A stretch of DNA of 64,000 nt from Epiperipatus broadwayi (GCA_028023455.1 JAQFVV010000287.1:932001-996000); one strand, 5' to 3'; positions 31,270-44,132 are shown, counted from the stretch's first letter. The notes: generated from the letters alone by a model not told the origin. Numbers and translations are program-made.

Positions 31270-33939
31270 ATATAATTTTGTGAACATTTTTTTTTCATCT
31301 GATTTTTTTTTTAAATATCAATTATAAATTCCATTATGTTCTGAATTTTTTCCCTTTCTCATAGATCTAATTGCATGTCTCACTTCATATAAAATGCTTG
31401 GCAATAGGGAATACTTTATTGTTGTTGTTCTTCATTACTATATAATTGTTTATAAAAGTCTTCTACATAGTTCATGTCATCTCTCTTTTCAGTAATAGTT
31501 CCATATTTTCTTCTTATTGTAGATCAAGATATTATTACAAGGAAATCAAGACATATATCATTTTATAGTTTTGTGACTTATTCTCTTCTACAACTTTCCT
31601 TACAATTCACAATTCTATTTTCTCATCTCATTATTAATTCTTTTTTGTATTATTTTACAAATCTCTAGATATTCAATTCTTCATAATGGCTCATTTACAA
31701 ATATTTTTATACTCCTTTTCTTTTTACATTGTCTTGCCTTGACTGAAAATTTATTGGAAATTGCTGTTTTTTGGCCAGCTATCTTTCTTGCAATTCTTCA
31801 TAGTGTATCAGTTATTTTATTATTGATTTTATTCAAATGTGAACCACCTTCAAGGTAAGTAAGTCTGTTAATATTTTTAAATGTTTTTTCAACTTATAAT
31901 TTAATTGCAATTAGAGTGTTTCTGAAAGTTAGGAATATCAAGAATTAATATTGTTTTTCATAATAATTTTGTCTCTTTAGTTTTGCATTAACACGTCTTA
32001 CATCTCACAATGGATGATTTCCAGTATTAAATTTATTAAAAACATTGCAATCTTGAAATAAATATTTTCTGTTAGTCAAATTATAATCAGCACAATCTCA
32101 AAATATATATATTCTATTAGTCAAAATGTAATTTAATTTTCTGTATCTTGATTTGGATACTTCCACATCAATTTCTGTTTTAACAGTTTTCAAACAAAGA
32201 ATTCCTAATATATAACTTTTTTTTTGTATGAACTATACAAATGTGTCCTCTCTCATTTTTATCACTATTAACTAAATTTACCCAAAGCACTTTTATCTTT
32301 CTAATTCTTTACCAATTCTAGAATTAAAGTTTTCAATGACAAATTTAAAATATTTAGTGTGAATAAATGTATTTTGTACATCAATATAAAAATCTTTTAC
32401 TTCTTCTTTACAATGAAAACTTGTTATGGCATAAACCTGAATTGTCTACATTTGCTAGCTTCCATTAATTTGAATAATTTAATTGTTATTCTTTGTGTCT
32501 AATGCATCATCAATTTCCACAATAATATTCTTCCACTTTTTATTTATAATAAATTCCATTCCATCTGTGTTTCCAATATTTTTGTTTTTGTAATAATATC
32601 CACATCCATTTTATAAATCAATTATTTATTTCACCTCTTCTTCTAACTTCACTAATTTCAGCAATATTCCATTCAATATTTGATCGTTCTTTTTCCCATT
32701 TATGCAATATTTCCTCACTTGAAGAAGATCAGAAGTTCTAAGTACCTAAATAAAAGAATATAATCAAATGGCAGGAAATTTTTACCACTCACTACCTTTG
32801 GCTACCAACTACCACTTTTGCTTGTGATTTTATAGTTTCCTGTGAATAAGAGACATAATTTAGTTTTATAAATATTTATTTTTTTAAAAAAAGTTCATTC
32901 CCACACACATTTATTTTGCCTTCAAAAAAACTTAAATGATATTTCAAAAGGTAACTAAGATAATAAAAAAAACCATGTTGTATTTAAGACTCCGAAGTAA
33001 AACTCCAATAATCTCACCACACTTGTGGATGCTCTTAGTAAGTAGTTCATCCGTATTTGTTTAACATAAGAATAATTGTATAATAATTACAATTGTGATG
33101 ACAAAAACGTATAGAGGATGTTGGAAATTTGCCCTGCTTGAACCCTTTAAGACCTCAAAGAGGAATCAAAGAGTTTTATTACAGTTAACAGCAAACTCCT
33201 TTCTGCAGCCCAGATTTGCATATGGTTGTTTGATGAAAAAATTCCTTTCCTTTTTTTTTTGTTTAAATTGTTTGTAGACAGTCTTCCTTTTAAAAATCCA
33301 TTCTTTTGTTTAATAAAAAGAATGCAATTCACTTGGGGAATGTTGCATAAATTGTTTTGTACTAAAATGCAGGAATTAGGCTTGCATTATATTGAAATTT
33401 TAATGGATTAAGTAAACAAGCTAAATGCTATTCTCAGATACACCTAGTCAGTTTTTTATAGTCTTACTCCTTATCAAAAACAGCAGCTTTACTAAGAGGC
33501 ACTAAAACACAATAGTCATGAGCACAATCGATAAGGGTCAATAGCTATTGTGAAAACTAGACATAATTGAAGATAATTTAATTAATCTCTAGGAAAGTAT
33601 TAGTAAAGTGTTTGAAGTTGCAATAACTCAATCTAAGCTCAACAGGTTAAAATAATTCCCAATGGCTAAGAAAGGAATTCCTGAATCTTTGCATAGTCTA
33701 CAGTAATTAGAATGATAACATGACATTTAATCTGAAGATGAAGTTAAAAAAATTAAAACAGAAAATATTTCAACAATTTTCCAAAAACAATTGAGAAAGC
33801 TTAATTATTTTACTGGTTAAGGAATAATTGGCAACATCTCTTTAACTCAGTTGAATTATATAAGTTAGAAAGGGATCAGAGAAGAATAGCTGTGGAGAAA
33901 AGGTGAGTTATGTTGTTATATCACCTTCTGTGAATTTTT

Positions 33940-34047
33940 TTTCCATATGTCATAGAATCGGCCGGGAGGTGAACCCATGATCGTCTGCAACCACCTACTT
34001 GCATGCAAGGCGGCTGCGATGACCTCTCGGCTAACAACGCTTGACAG
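33940..34047 (-). mobile_element. tRNA-derived SINE, family A, with 16-bp TSD
   Basis: On the minus strand: GTCAAGCGTTGTTAGCCGAG, A and B boxes, and CCGATTCTATGACATATG then A run. The exact target duplication CCTTCTGTGAATTTTT is at 33924-33939 and 34048-34063. Confidence 0.9.
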
Positions 34048-34063
34048 CCTTCTGTGAATTTTT

Positions 34064-36236
34064 GTGGCATATTCATTCAGAATTGCAGATAACATTAAAT
34101 CTTCAGATTGTATGAGAGATGAATTAAAAATAGAAAATTGTAGTTGAAATTCATAGCCTTAAAAGTATTCTGGAAAACAGTTCGCTATCCTGGAGCTAAC
34201 TTTTCTGGATCAATCATAGCCAGAAGGGAACTTATCAATGCCAACAACCATAGCTGAATTATACTTCCTGATTATGACAATCCTGGATTATACCTGTCTC
34301 ATCAAGACCAACTCACAAAGAGAAATGTATATACAATGGTGAGTAGCAAAAATGACATTTAAAAATCTATATATTTTAAAAGATAACAAGTAAATAATTT
34401 TGCTTGAATTGAAGTCTAAAAGTAATGATTGATTCATGGACAATTTATTTTGAAAAAAGAAAAAAAGGACATCAAAAATCTTTTTTTAGATTAATTTAAA
34501 GATGTAATTAATTATTTGAGAGTAACATGTCATAAAAAAAAAACTTTTGAGTTTTCTATCAAAAAAAATTGACTTAATTTTTTAAAAAAAAAAAAAAAAA
34601 TTATTGACTGAAAAAGAGATTAATAATATTAATTCATATCATCTATATATTCATAGGTGCACACGTATGTGTGAATTTTATGTATAATTTTCAAATGGAA
34701 TTAATTATGAAATATATTTTTAATAATTTTATTATTTTGATAAATTCAAACATGTTTATTTTATATCAAGCCATATGCCTGTGTGTTGAATGGGTTTTAA
34801 GTAGAGCTAATGGAACATATATGTAAACCAATGTAATAACTTGAATTTTGCATTAATCACATATACGTAAATGACAATGTAATAATTTGTTATTATTATA
34901 TGTTAATCAAAATCAGAAGACATAATTGATATGCATAGCCTTATTCTAGACCTTAATATCATTTTTTATTGTTAATAAACTTGTGTTCAATTATGAAAAT
35001 TATTCCACTGATTCTAAATATTTTTAGAATATCTGTTTCCATCATCTTTTGGTCATATACAATAATACAGTAATAGAGTTTATATTCTCTGTGAGCTAGA
35101 TTCAAATATAACAGGCTGAATATATAGGTGGAGTGGTATTTAGTGCTTAAGAGGTAGCCAGTATGACCTTGTCCTGGTTGATGTGAGGATTATATTCTTC
35201 AAAGCCCTTGCACTACATTTTATTTTAGCTTAGTCCCATTATAAATTAAGTTTATAATGGCCAGTACATTAATGTTACTAAGTGCCCAAAGCATTGATGA
35301 TGATCAGCATGTTTTAATATTCCAGCATTATAGTTTTAATGATTATGTATTCTGATGGATGAGCACTTAGTTGGTGGATCAAAATTAATGGTTTCAATAA
35401 TCTGCCACAAGCTAAATAGTTAGCCTGGTCTACAGAAGACCCATTTCCAATCCAGTCACCAGATTGACTATTGATTTCTTTTGATGGATCATTTATGATG
35501 ATGAATGGTTATTTTGAGAATTACCTTCACCACCCTGATACCCTCATCCCATTACATTATACAGATCCTAAAGCAGTATAGATGGGTAAAATAATTAGGT
35601 AAGATATATAAAACTGGAATAAGGATTGCACAAAGCTTCATAGTGGAAGATATATTAATTTAAGATATTTCTATTAGAAAGTCTCTTTTAATAAACTACC
35701 ATATAAAACAGTTCAGTTACTTTATCAATGTAACAAAGTGTATTTACTTTAAAGCCAACCTTGACATGACTTAAGAGGTTTATAATGATTAGCATATTTT
35801 TTCATATAATAAATCATGTACAAAGTCAATTCTAATATTTAGAATTATTCATTCTTTGCTCTCAAAAAATGTCAGATTAAAAAGGCGTGCAGTTAATAAT
35901 TCAACATTTCACTACCTCATTATAAACTTCCCATGTTTTAAAACTTCCTAATATTGTTAGAAATATAAAATATAAAATGTTAACAACAATGACAATTAAT
36001 TTTTATTTTCTTGTGGGAAAAATGCATGTCAGTTTACACCCCCTTTCCCATTTCACCCCAGTAAACTGTAAAAATTAGTAACTAAACAGACTAACCTACA
36101 ACCTGTTTGTTTATTCAGTCATGCATAAGTGTTCTTTCAAAAATATTATTCTCTATAGGCATTATATATTTATAGTAGTTTAAAAATGCGCCTTTTTATC
36201 TTATGAAGTGTCAAAAGATAGTTGAAGACTTACAAG
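34064..36236. other. AT-rich spacer, nothing firmly recognised
   Basis: About 2.2 kb with no supported gene. A stretch near 35130-35230 weakly recalls a degraded tRNA-like SINE but has no clear boxes. Confidence 0.4.
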
Positions 36237-36330
36237 TAGATTCAAAAAAATTGTAAAAGTCTTAGAAAAAAAACACATGTGAGATAGATAGATAAGGAAG
36301 TTGCCGAAATGATGTGGCTTTGATTTGAAA
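36237..36330 (+). repeat. Degraded 3' fragment of the RTE-like LINE
   Basis: TTGTAAAAGTC, ACACATGTGAGATAG and GATGTGG match the 3' end of the LINE ORF with many changes. Too short to give a reading frame. Confidence 0.55.
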
Positions 36331-36605
36331 AGATCTTTATATTATATAATCGCTGCAGTACATCGTATATCAAAATAAAACATTAACCATGCACTTATGT
36401 CTTCTAAACCAATATTATTTATGCATTTACCACGTTATTTTATCAATAAAGTTTATTTTAAAATCAAGGTTCATTTTTATTTTTGCTTGGGGTAAAATTA
36501 ATTGCGGTAAATGTTTTTTTTTTTTTTTTCACGTTTTAGTGATTAAAGCGTTCACCTCTTATTGAACTATATAGACTTTTTAATCTTATCAGCCTATATA
36601 ATTTA

Positions 36606-36700
36606 GAACAGTAGCGGAATGATGGATTGAAGAGCTAAAAGTTCATGGATTGAAATTCAGCCTGCCATTCCTAATACTCAAATCACATGCCCCCCTCCCC
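36606..36700 (+). repeat. Possible old tRNA-like SINE, family C
   Basis: GTAGCGGAATGATGGATTGAAG followed by AGCTAAAAGTTCATGG resembles the tRNA-like head at 60199-60300 (both contain an AAAAGTTCATG phrase at the same spacing). Tail and TSD were not seen. Confidence 0.35.
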
Positions 36701-36927
36701 AAAGCAATTAATCATTCCATTCTTATATATATGTACATATACGAAATTTATTAATTTTGTTCAGTTTATTATTATAAAAATGTGTGTGTGTGTTTGTGCG
36801 CGTAGATGAAATAAAAAAGTAAAAAAATATTTTAATCATGCTAAATAATAGTCTATAATTGGGAAAATTTGAGAGACCCTTAACTTTTGTATAGTTTATA
36901 TCAAATATATTTTAACAATTTAAACTT

Positions 36928-37034
36928 GTCAAGCGTTGGTGGCCGAGTGGTCAGCACAGCTGCCTTACAAGTAGTTGTCCCGGGTTTGCGGGTTCGCTTC
37001 CCGGCCGATGCTTTGACACATGAAAAAAAAAAAC
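36928..37034 (+). mobile_element. tRNA-derived SINE, family A, with 12-bp TSD
   Basis: The head GTCAAGCGTTGGTGGCCGAG, B box GGGTTCGCTTCC and tail CCGATGCTTTGACACATG plus A run are well preserved. The target duplication AACAATTTAAAC is at 36914-36925 and 37035-37046 (two extra bases precede the head). Confidence 0.88.
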
Positions 37035-37246
37035 AACAATTTAAACCTTCTTTTAAAAAAATTGTAAAATTAATAATTTATTACTTCATTAATATTTAAA
37101 TACAAGTATAATGTATATACTTGGAATTTATAGGGGATTTGAACAATATATATTACACCATAATATTATTATTATACAATGACAAATTAAACAAACACAT
37201 TTTTCATTTAAAATATAAATGTTCTCCAACATTATAAATAAATGCA

Positions 37247-37566
37247 TAAACTTCTTATTTCTTTCCAAAAACTTTATTTCCATATATTAACTAATGAACA
37301 TATATATATATATCCACATATTATACACTTTCCAACGCTTCAACTGTTTTTTTTTTTTTTTTTTTGATATGTTAATATAAGAAAGAGATTTTGTATTTAG
37401 AGTATTATGAAAAGATATGTATTTCTTATTGTAGATCCTTGAAAATGACTGTAATGATGGGGGAAAAAACAGTTGAAACGTTGGAAAGTGTATATGTGAA
37501 TTTATATATATATATTCATTAGTTAATATATGGAAATAAAGTTTTTGGAAAGAATTAAGAAGTTTA
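37247..37566. repeat. Foldback, ~115-bp arms with poly-T centre
   Basis: Arms at 37247-37363 and 37448-37566 are close reverse complements (shared blocks TCTTTCCAAAAACTTTATTT and CACTTTCCAACG). The right arm contains CAGTTGAAACGTTGG, a Penelope-end-like phrase. It abuts the H-family foldback at 37567. Confidence 0.75.
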
Positions 37567-37660
37567 GGGATTTGAACACAGACTTTCAAGCTCCCTCCAA
37601 CTATCCACTCTATCTCATACAATCAATAAACATGACCACACACATGTGAAAAAGATAAAT

Positions 37661-37715
37661 GATCTCCAAAATACATATTTCGTGCTAAACCAGGACTCAT
37701 CAGTTGATCCAGATC
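37661..37715 (-). ncRNA. Hammerhead-ribozyme-like module of H, decayed
   Basis: Minus strand, 55 nt. The core CTGATGA and GAAA are intact, but stem II has a C-C mismatch (GTCCT/AGCAC) and the cleavage site is AUU beside TTGG. Confidence 0.5.
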
Positions 37716-37745
37716 ATCATCTCCCACACACACATATATATAAAT

Positions 37746-37800
37746 GATCTCCAATATATGTATTTCATGCTGAACCAGCACTCATCAGTTGACCCAGATC
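37746..37800 (-). ncRNA. Hammerhead-ribozyme-like module of H, near intact
   Basis: Minus strand, 55 nt. Core CTGATGA and GAAA are intact. Stem II GTGCT/AGCAT has a G-U at its base. Outer stem I GATCT/AGATC is perfect and the inner stem has one wobble. Stem III is TACATA, a CpG-decay derivative of TACGTA. Confidence 0.62.
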
Positions 37801-37906
37801 ATCATTTCCCACACACATATATAATCAGAAGCCTGCCCATTAAAGTTTGAAGATATCTATCTTAATATAAGCCAAGCACTGATTATATATGTGTGTGTGT
37901 GGTAAC

Positions 37907-37961
37907 GATCTGGACCAACTGATGAGTGCTAGTTCAGCACGAAATATGTATATTGGAGATC
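37907..37961 (+). ncRNA. Hammerhead-ribozyme-like module of H, all elements intact
   Basis: Outer stem I GATCT (37907-37911) pairs with AGATC (37957-37961). Bulge GGA. Inner stem I CCAA (37915-37918) pairs with TTGG (37953-37956). Core CTGATGA at 37919-37925. Stem II GTGCT (37926-37930) pairs with AGCAC (37936-37940). GAAA at 37941-37944. Stem III segment TATGTA then UA, with predicted cleavage after A37952. Stem III is only 2-3 bp within one molecule, so a dimer would help, as known for Penelope and schistosome hammerheads. Confidence 0.7.
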
Positions 37962-38586
37962 ATTTATCTTTTTCACATGTGTGTGGTCATGTTTATTGAT
38001 TGTATGAGATAGAGTACATGGCTCTGAAGAGAGTTTGAAAGTCTGTGTTTAAATTCCTATATTACTTAATAGAAGATTAATTGAGGAAATTAGAAATAGA
38101 AATTGGATTTGACATATATTAAAAAGAAAGTATAGTTTAATGAAAGATGTTTTGGAGAAAATAGTGCGTGGAAGTAAAAAGAAAGGATAAAAAATATTCA
38201 CATTGTTGGATTATATAAGGGATGAGAAGAATTATTGAAACTGAAGAGTTGGGCAATGAAGAGAGTGGAGTGGGAAAATGAATGAATTAGTGATATGACC
38301 ACTCTCTGGACCTATCCATGAGACAGAATACTATCGATTGATTGACTAGGTGCTAACATATTTAATAGCAATTGCAGGGCTGTTTAAATTAATAGAATTT
38401 ATATCTGCATTTAATCTGAAACTGTGAAACATTAGATTGAAGCTTTGCTAAGATCACCTTTAATATAATGCTACACTCCCACAAAATATCAATTAGTCTA
38501 TTATCAATATAAGACTTAGGTGTGGATAGAATATAATTCATTTTCAACTGATCAATAGATTAGTGTGATAGGATATTCTTTACAAG

Positions 38587-38850
38587 TTTATTACAATGAT
38601 TCTGAAAGATTGCTTTTATAGTATATGCATCTGAAAATTATTTCATTAATATTATCATATATACTAAGAGTTTAAAATTTCAACTGGATCCCAAGAGATT
38701 ATAACAAGAAAGCATCATTTATTATAATGATTCTGAAAGACTGATCTTATAATATGCTCATTTGAAATTTTTTATTTTATTAATATTCTCATACGTACTA
38801 AGAGTTTAAGATTTCAACTAGATCCTAAAAAATTATAAAAGATCAAGAAA
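38587..38850. repeat. Tandem duplication, period 131 bp
   Basis: Unit 1 at 38587-38717 and unit 2 at 38718-38850 share AATGATTCTGAAAGA and ACTAAGAGTTTAA blocks and differ at many sites. Both contain the start of the LINE 3' fragment, so the duplication followed that insertion. Confidence 0.7.
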
Positions 38851-38996
38851 GCATCCACAAGTGAGATGGTTGGATGAAATAAGAAGGTTTGCTGATGCAA
38901 TGTGGAGAAGAGAGGTTAATAAACCAGAAAAACTGGATTAAGCTTAGAAAGACCTTCATTCTATAGTGGCTCAATAATGATAAAAAATAATGATGA
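38812..38996 (+). mobile_element. Degraded 5'-truncated RTE-like LINE fragment
   Basis: Corresponds to the last ~170 bp of the LINE (ATCCTAAAAAATTATAAAAG ... GAGATGGTTGGATGAAATAA) and ends in TGATGATATA. It is broken by indels. Confidence 0.7.
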
Positions 38997-39918
38997 TATA
39001 TTAAGAGTTATATATTATTTGCAGGGGTTATTTAAATTAATAGGATTTTAAAAAAAACTAAAACAATTATTTTTTAAAATTTAAAAGAATTATTTTCATA
39101 AAGCTAAACTTGTAGAAGCTTCCCTAGAAAGATTTGGCATAACATAATAAATAAGAGAGTGAGTAATGGTGAAGCTTGTTTTTATCAATGATTTCCCATT
39201 GCCATGAAGGTCAGTGTGGTGAAGAAAGATTGTATCTTTTTTTATTTGTGCTAATATTTCCTATATCAACATTTTAAAAACATTCACTTTTTTATGAGCA
39301 TGTTTTTTCATAGTTAAACCATTTCACATGTAAAATAATTTAATTTATAAACTTCTGACTATGATATTTTCATTTTATGATGTAGCAAAAGTATTATCAA
39401 ATTATTTTACAATTTTTCAATCGTGATTGTGTAAAAACATGAAAAAAATATACTCTTAAACAATTATGTTTCGTATATTTTACAGTAAAAGTAAAATGTG
39501 CAAGTAAGTGGGTGTCCCATGTGCCTTATTTGATTGGTCAAAATGTTGTTTTCTTTTTTTTAATGACATAAAAACTATAAGTATGATGTCAACAGAAATA
39601 TGGGCATTTGACATATCTCTAATGTAGCTTTCTAAAGATGTCTTTAACAAAAAAATCTGATGAAATTTGGATTTTTTATTAATTTTTTTCACAACAGGAG
39701 CATTTAATTTTTTTTGATCAATTTTCTAATTTCCATGTAGCAATGAAGACAGAAAACTTTTATCGGCCTCATGGTTTTGACAAAACAGATTAAAAATATG
39801 CTGATCATTCACAAACAAGGCCTTTCATGGAGTCTAAACGCAAGTGCAGAAAATCGAGCTCGTAAGTATACAATTTTAATTTTTCAATTTTTTGGATAAT
39901 ATTTTAATTTTTTTTTTA

Positions 39919-40282
39919 ATTATTTGAAAAATGATTTAATTTTTATTAATTTGTGTTTGTATTGGTGAGTGTGTATATAAATTCTATATTTATTTAGGCT
40001 CATATGAATTCATATGTACAGTAATTTTGTGTGTTCTAATCTGTTTATTTTATAAAAATAATGATTTTCAAAAGGTTTGATAATTTATTATTTGAAAAAT
40101 GATTTAATTTTTATTAATTTGCATTTGTATTGGTGTGTGTGTGTATATATATAAATTCTATATTTATTTATGCTCATATGAATTCATATATACAGTAATT
40201 TTGTGTGTTGTAATCAATTTATTTTATAAAAATAAACTTATTTTATAAAAATAATGATTCTCAAAAGGTTTAATAATTTATT
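39919..40282. repeat. Tandem duplication, period ~168 bp
   Basis: Two similar units start ATTATTTGAAAAATG at 39919 and 40087 and share CATATGAATTCATAT. Unit 2 has an extra internal duplication of about 19 bp (TTATTTTATAAAAATAA). Confidence 0.8.
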
Positions 40283-42224
40283 ATGTTTATATGGTGTGTT
40301 TGTGTTTACAAGTAATGATTTACAAAACTAATAATCAAATGTGCAGAAAGATTGCATATACAGGCAAAGAATCAAATTCTGATTCTTGTCTATGCCTTGA
40401 TACTCATGCTGTGAAGTCACTAGTTTTGCCATATCTTTCATCACATTATTTTCTCAAGTCTATAGCTAACAAATGGACTATTTATTTATTTATTGTATCT
40501 ATGTGATACAATAATAACAAGATAGCATCACTGGTGTGCATAAAGAATATAAACATCACTGATGTACACAAAAAAATATAAAATGAAGAGATGAAACTAA
40601 TTTTATCAGTGACACAGATAGTAGCCTACAATTTCTAGTTTTAGATAGACAAGAAGCCAATTTGCTATGACAAATGCATATCTATCTTCTGGAGAGGATT
40701 TGTTTTGTATCTTTTATTAGGATGAATCTTTTTCTTATAGATGCCTTTGAGTTTTGGTAACTTTTGGAGTACAAGATAAAAATGAAGAATTCTTATGCGC
40801 ATAGTTTTGGAGATTCTGAAGCTATGGATTATCTCAGGTAAGACATATTATATATGGTTTGAAAGATAATTTTATGAAGAATACAAAAAAATTATTACTG
40901 AAGATGTAATTTAAACTTAATTAATGATGAATTAGAAATTATGAACAAACAATAAAGTAATAATTATGTCAGATGTTGAAATTTCTTTTTTTCCTTACTT
41001 TTTAAATGGTAATCAATACTTGTCTTAGCCTTATTGTTTTTCTTAGTTTTTCTAGTTCCAATCAAAGTTTTTTATTCTAACATTATTAAAACTGAAGTTA
41101 TTGTGAAAATTGTGTCTCAGATCAGTTTTTTTAAAAATTCAATATGGTGCCCGAAGAACATAGCAGATAAATAATAACAGTATTCATCACAAATGGTAAA
41201 AATATTCTTATATTATTAAAATGCTACCATTGTAAATAAGGAAATAAATAATAATTATTTAGTTATTAATTTATTTTATTTATATTAAAGAAATTCGGTT
41301 TTAATAATTGACAAATTGTTATATATTTATAAAATGCTACCATTAAAATAATTAAGCACTAATACCACTTTTCTACTTGGAACTTTTTATATAACATATT
41401 ATACAGAACTCTGATGAAGATCACAAGGTAGTTGAAATATTTAAAAGGAAGTAAAATAAAATTGCTTGAATAAATGCAAAACAAAGTGTTCTTATATTAA
41501 ACTGAGTGATAAAGAGGTGAAGATATTGGCTAATTAAGCATTAATAATTATTTTATTGTTAATAAATATTTTAACTTAATTTCTTTCATTAAAAATATTA
41601 ATAAAAATATTTTTTATTATTAAAATAAGTATGTTGTTATAGCATTTAAAATTTTAAATGCTATTTAAAACTGCAATTTTAATTACAGTAAAGGTCTTTT
41701 TGTTGTCAGCATTTTGATTATATTTGTAAAAAATAAATATGTCGGTAGAATTTTTTTTCTTTTGTTATTAAAATAAAAGCATCTTGTTTGCAATATTTTA
41801 TTGTCTTTTCTCAATAACATATTTACTATCCCCTTACAATTATGATACACATTCCCAATAATAGATAATACAACCCTATCTTTGATCATTATTATTACTA
41901 CATAAGTTTGTATACACATGAAACTCTCTGCTTCAAGGAAAGTGGTGATAACTAGGCCATGTTATACTGCAACAATACTCGACCATCACTTGTGACAATT
42001 TACTATTATTTGCTATTCATTAATTTAAAAAAAGATTTATTGGAATAATAAGATATTAAATATGTTTACTGTATCTAAATTTATTGCAAATAAAACAAAT
42101 TATGTAATTAATATATATCACAAATCTATAACTTAAAACATTCTTATAAATGAGATTACTTCAATGCTCTCTATTAACTGAAATATAAAAATTTAATATA
42201 TGTGCTATTATATATAGTAGCAAA
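40283..42224. other. AT-rich spacer, nothing recognised
   Basis: No gene supported. Near 41405, CTGATGAAGATC and later GTTGAAAT form an isolated Penelope-end-like phrase without further structure. Confidence 0.4.
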
Positions 42225-42552
42225 TTCTGAATTGTAAATTATGATAATACAGGGCTCATAGACTGGTTTTAAGGGAAGTCTTTCATCAGTTGTATCAAGT
42301 GAAACATCAATATCATTATCCATGAATCAGAAAGGCTTAAATATAATAACATATCTACAAGTATACATATTTGGGTATATTGATAGATTGTACTCATTGT
42401 TTGTTTATTTCTTAATTTGAAAAGAAAGAATAATCTTTTAACTCAATATAGATTCTGCTTTCAGTTCCAATGAGAAATAGAAGAGTGATTCTTAGTTGCT
42501 TTTATATGTAAAGACAATATATCAGTTATCATTTTATTATCAAGGCTTTAAT

Positions 42553-42755
42553 TATAGATGATTTGAACCCAGACTTCCATGCTCCCTACAGCTATCTATT
42601 CTATCTCATACAACCGATACATATGACCATACATATGTATAGTGGGGCTTTTTTTTTTTTCACATGTGTGTGGTCACATGTATCGGTTACATGAGATAGA
42701 GTGGACAGCTGAAGGAAGAATGAAAGTCTGTGTTCAAATCTCCTATAATTACATC
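42553..42755. repeat. H-family foldback lacking the ribozyme module
   Basis: The arms at about 42553-42640 and 42660-42755 are reverse complements (ends TTTGAACCCAGACTTCC and AAGTCTGTGTTCAAATC), with a T run in the centre. Only the distal end of H is present on each side. Confidence 0.7.
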
Positions 42756-43531
42756 AAATATATATAAATAATTATACTTGTATTCAAATATCAAGACTTT
42801 AATAAAATCGTATATATATTAAAATTAGATATCTTTAGTTCTGAATTTTTTTTGTCTTACTAAGCTTTACCATTTATTCTTTTAAAGATTTATTTAGGAG
42901 AAAAAGAACTAAAATCAAAAAATCTTTATAGCATGGAAAATAAGAGCAAGTTAATAATCGGTAGTTTGTGTTTTTATTATAAAACTTGTTTTACTTTATA
43001 TTGATTTCCTATAACTTTTTTTTTTTTTTTTTTAAGAGTTGATAGCTATTGTCTTTTTATTTATTTGCTTACTATTTATAGTCAGTAATTTATATTCTCC
43101 ATTATTTATTTCTAATTAGTATTATTCATCCATATCAACAATACTTATTAGTTTGATTATTTATTTTTGATTATTATATTCAGAGGTCCTCGTTCATTAT
43201 ATTTAATTGGTTTCACAAAATTATTTGATAACACTAATAATACCGGTAAATGAATGCAAATTTCTCATGGAAATAAAATTAATAACATTTAACTGCTGTT
43301 TTTAAATACTAAAATATTTTCCATACATGTGTATATTTTTCATAAATATTTTTGAAGCAATAAAGAGAGCATGCATTATCTATACATTACATTATCACCA
43401 TTTCTTATGTTTGCCCTTAACTGTTATTAAAACAGGCAAAACTCTCTATATGTATTGCCACTCAGTGCAAGCCAGAGTAATCGATGGATGTCAGAAGGCT
43501 TGTGCATAAAATTCCCATCTAGTGCCTACTC

Positions 43532-43590
43532 ATCCAATATCTCCAGGTTAGTTTCTGGCTTGTGGCCTTCATCAGTGAGGAGCCTTGGAT
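43532..43590 (-). ncRNA. Hammerhead-ribozyme-like module of F (59 nt)
   Basis: Minus strand: core CTGATGA and GAAA intact, outer stem perfect. The stem III/cleavage segment reads CTAACC rather than CTAGTC, and one inner stem I pair is lost. Confidence 0.5.
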
Positions 43591-44132
43591 ATGAGAGCAC
43601 TGCACCTAGATATTAGGATCTAATGCAACCCTCCAACAGTCACCGTTTATCTCTACTTAACTACAAAACTATGAATCTTAAACTGAAAATACCATAATAA
43701 TTTCAATTCAAGCTCAGTAGCTTATATAATCATATAGGTCTGAACACAGTTCAGTACCTATACATTTTGGTGTCTTTGGTTCTTTAATAACCATAGCCAC
43801 CACTATATGGCTTGCACTGAGTGCCGATACATATAGAGAGTTTGCCTGTTTTAATAACAGTTAAGAGCAAGCATAAGAAATGGTGATCATGTGATGCTTA
43901 TTGGCTTAAAACCAATCCTGTCTAATAGGATAGTGGTGGCTATGGTTATCAGAGAACCAAAGACACCAAAATGTATAGGTACTGATCTATATGACTATAT
44001 AGGCTACTGACTTGGATTGAAAATATTATGGTGTTCTCAGTTTAAGACTCATAGTTTTGTAGTTAAGTAGAGGCAAAAGGTGGCTGCTGGAGGGTTGTGT
44101 TAGATCCTAAGATCTAGGTGCAGTGCTCTCAG

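Larger units (their letters stand above)
29586..33208 (-). mobile_element. Old RTE-like LINE relic (copy 3), near full length
   Basis: Minus-strand order matches the younger copies: 5' leader (33000-33208), endonuclease (about 32000-32770), linker and RT (about 30540-32000), C-terminus (about 29590-30100). A triplet tail is at the left end. Short frames such as 30621-30806 (YEKTFDSI) preserve the RT motif A region. Many indels and stops show old age. Two later insertions are present (30100-30289 and 31097-31269). The flank CAGAT on both sides may be what remains of the TSD. Confidence 0.8.
37567..38075. repeat. H-family foldback, head-to-head copies
   Basis: The left half (37567-37850) holds two minus-oriented partial H units and the right half (37850-38075) one plus-oriented unit, so the two ends TTTGAACACAGACTTTC and GAAAGTCTGTGTTTAAA are inverted. 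Three hammerhead-like modules lie inside, two on minus and one on plus. Confidence 0.78.

Noticed and set aside
39480-39692. 70-codon minus-strand frame with SLKKRKQHFDQSNKAHG
   Set aside because: Composition is less AT-driven than most, but no motif, start context or neighbour supports a gene.
41404-41470. CTGATGAAGATC ... GTTGAAAT as another hammerhead
   Set aside because: Stem II and stem I halves do not pair; kept only as a Penelope-end-like phrase.
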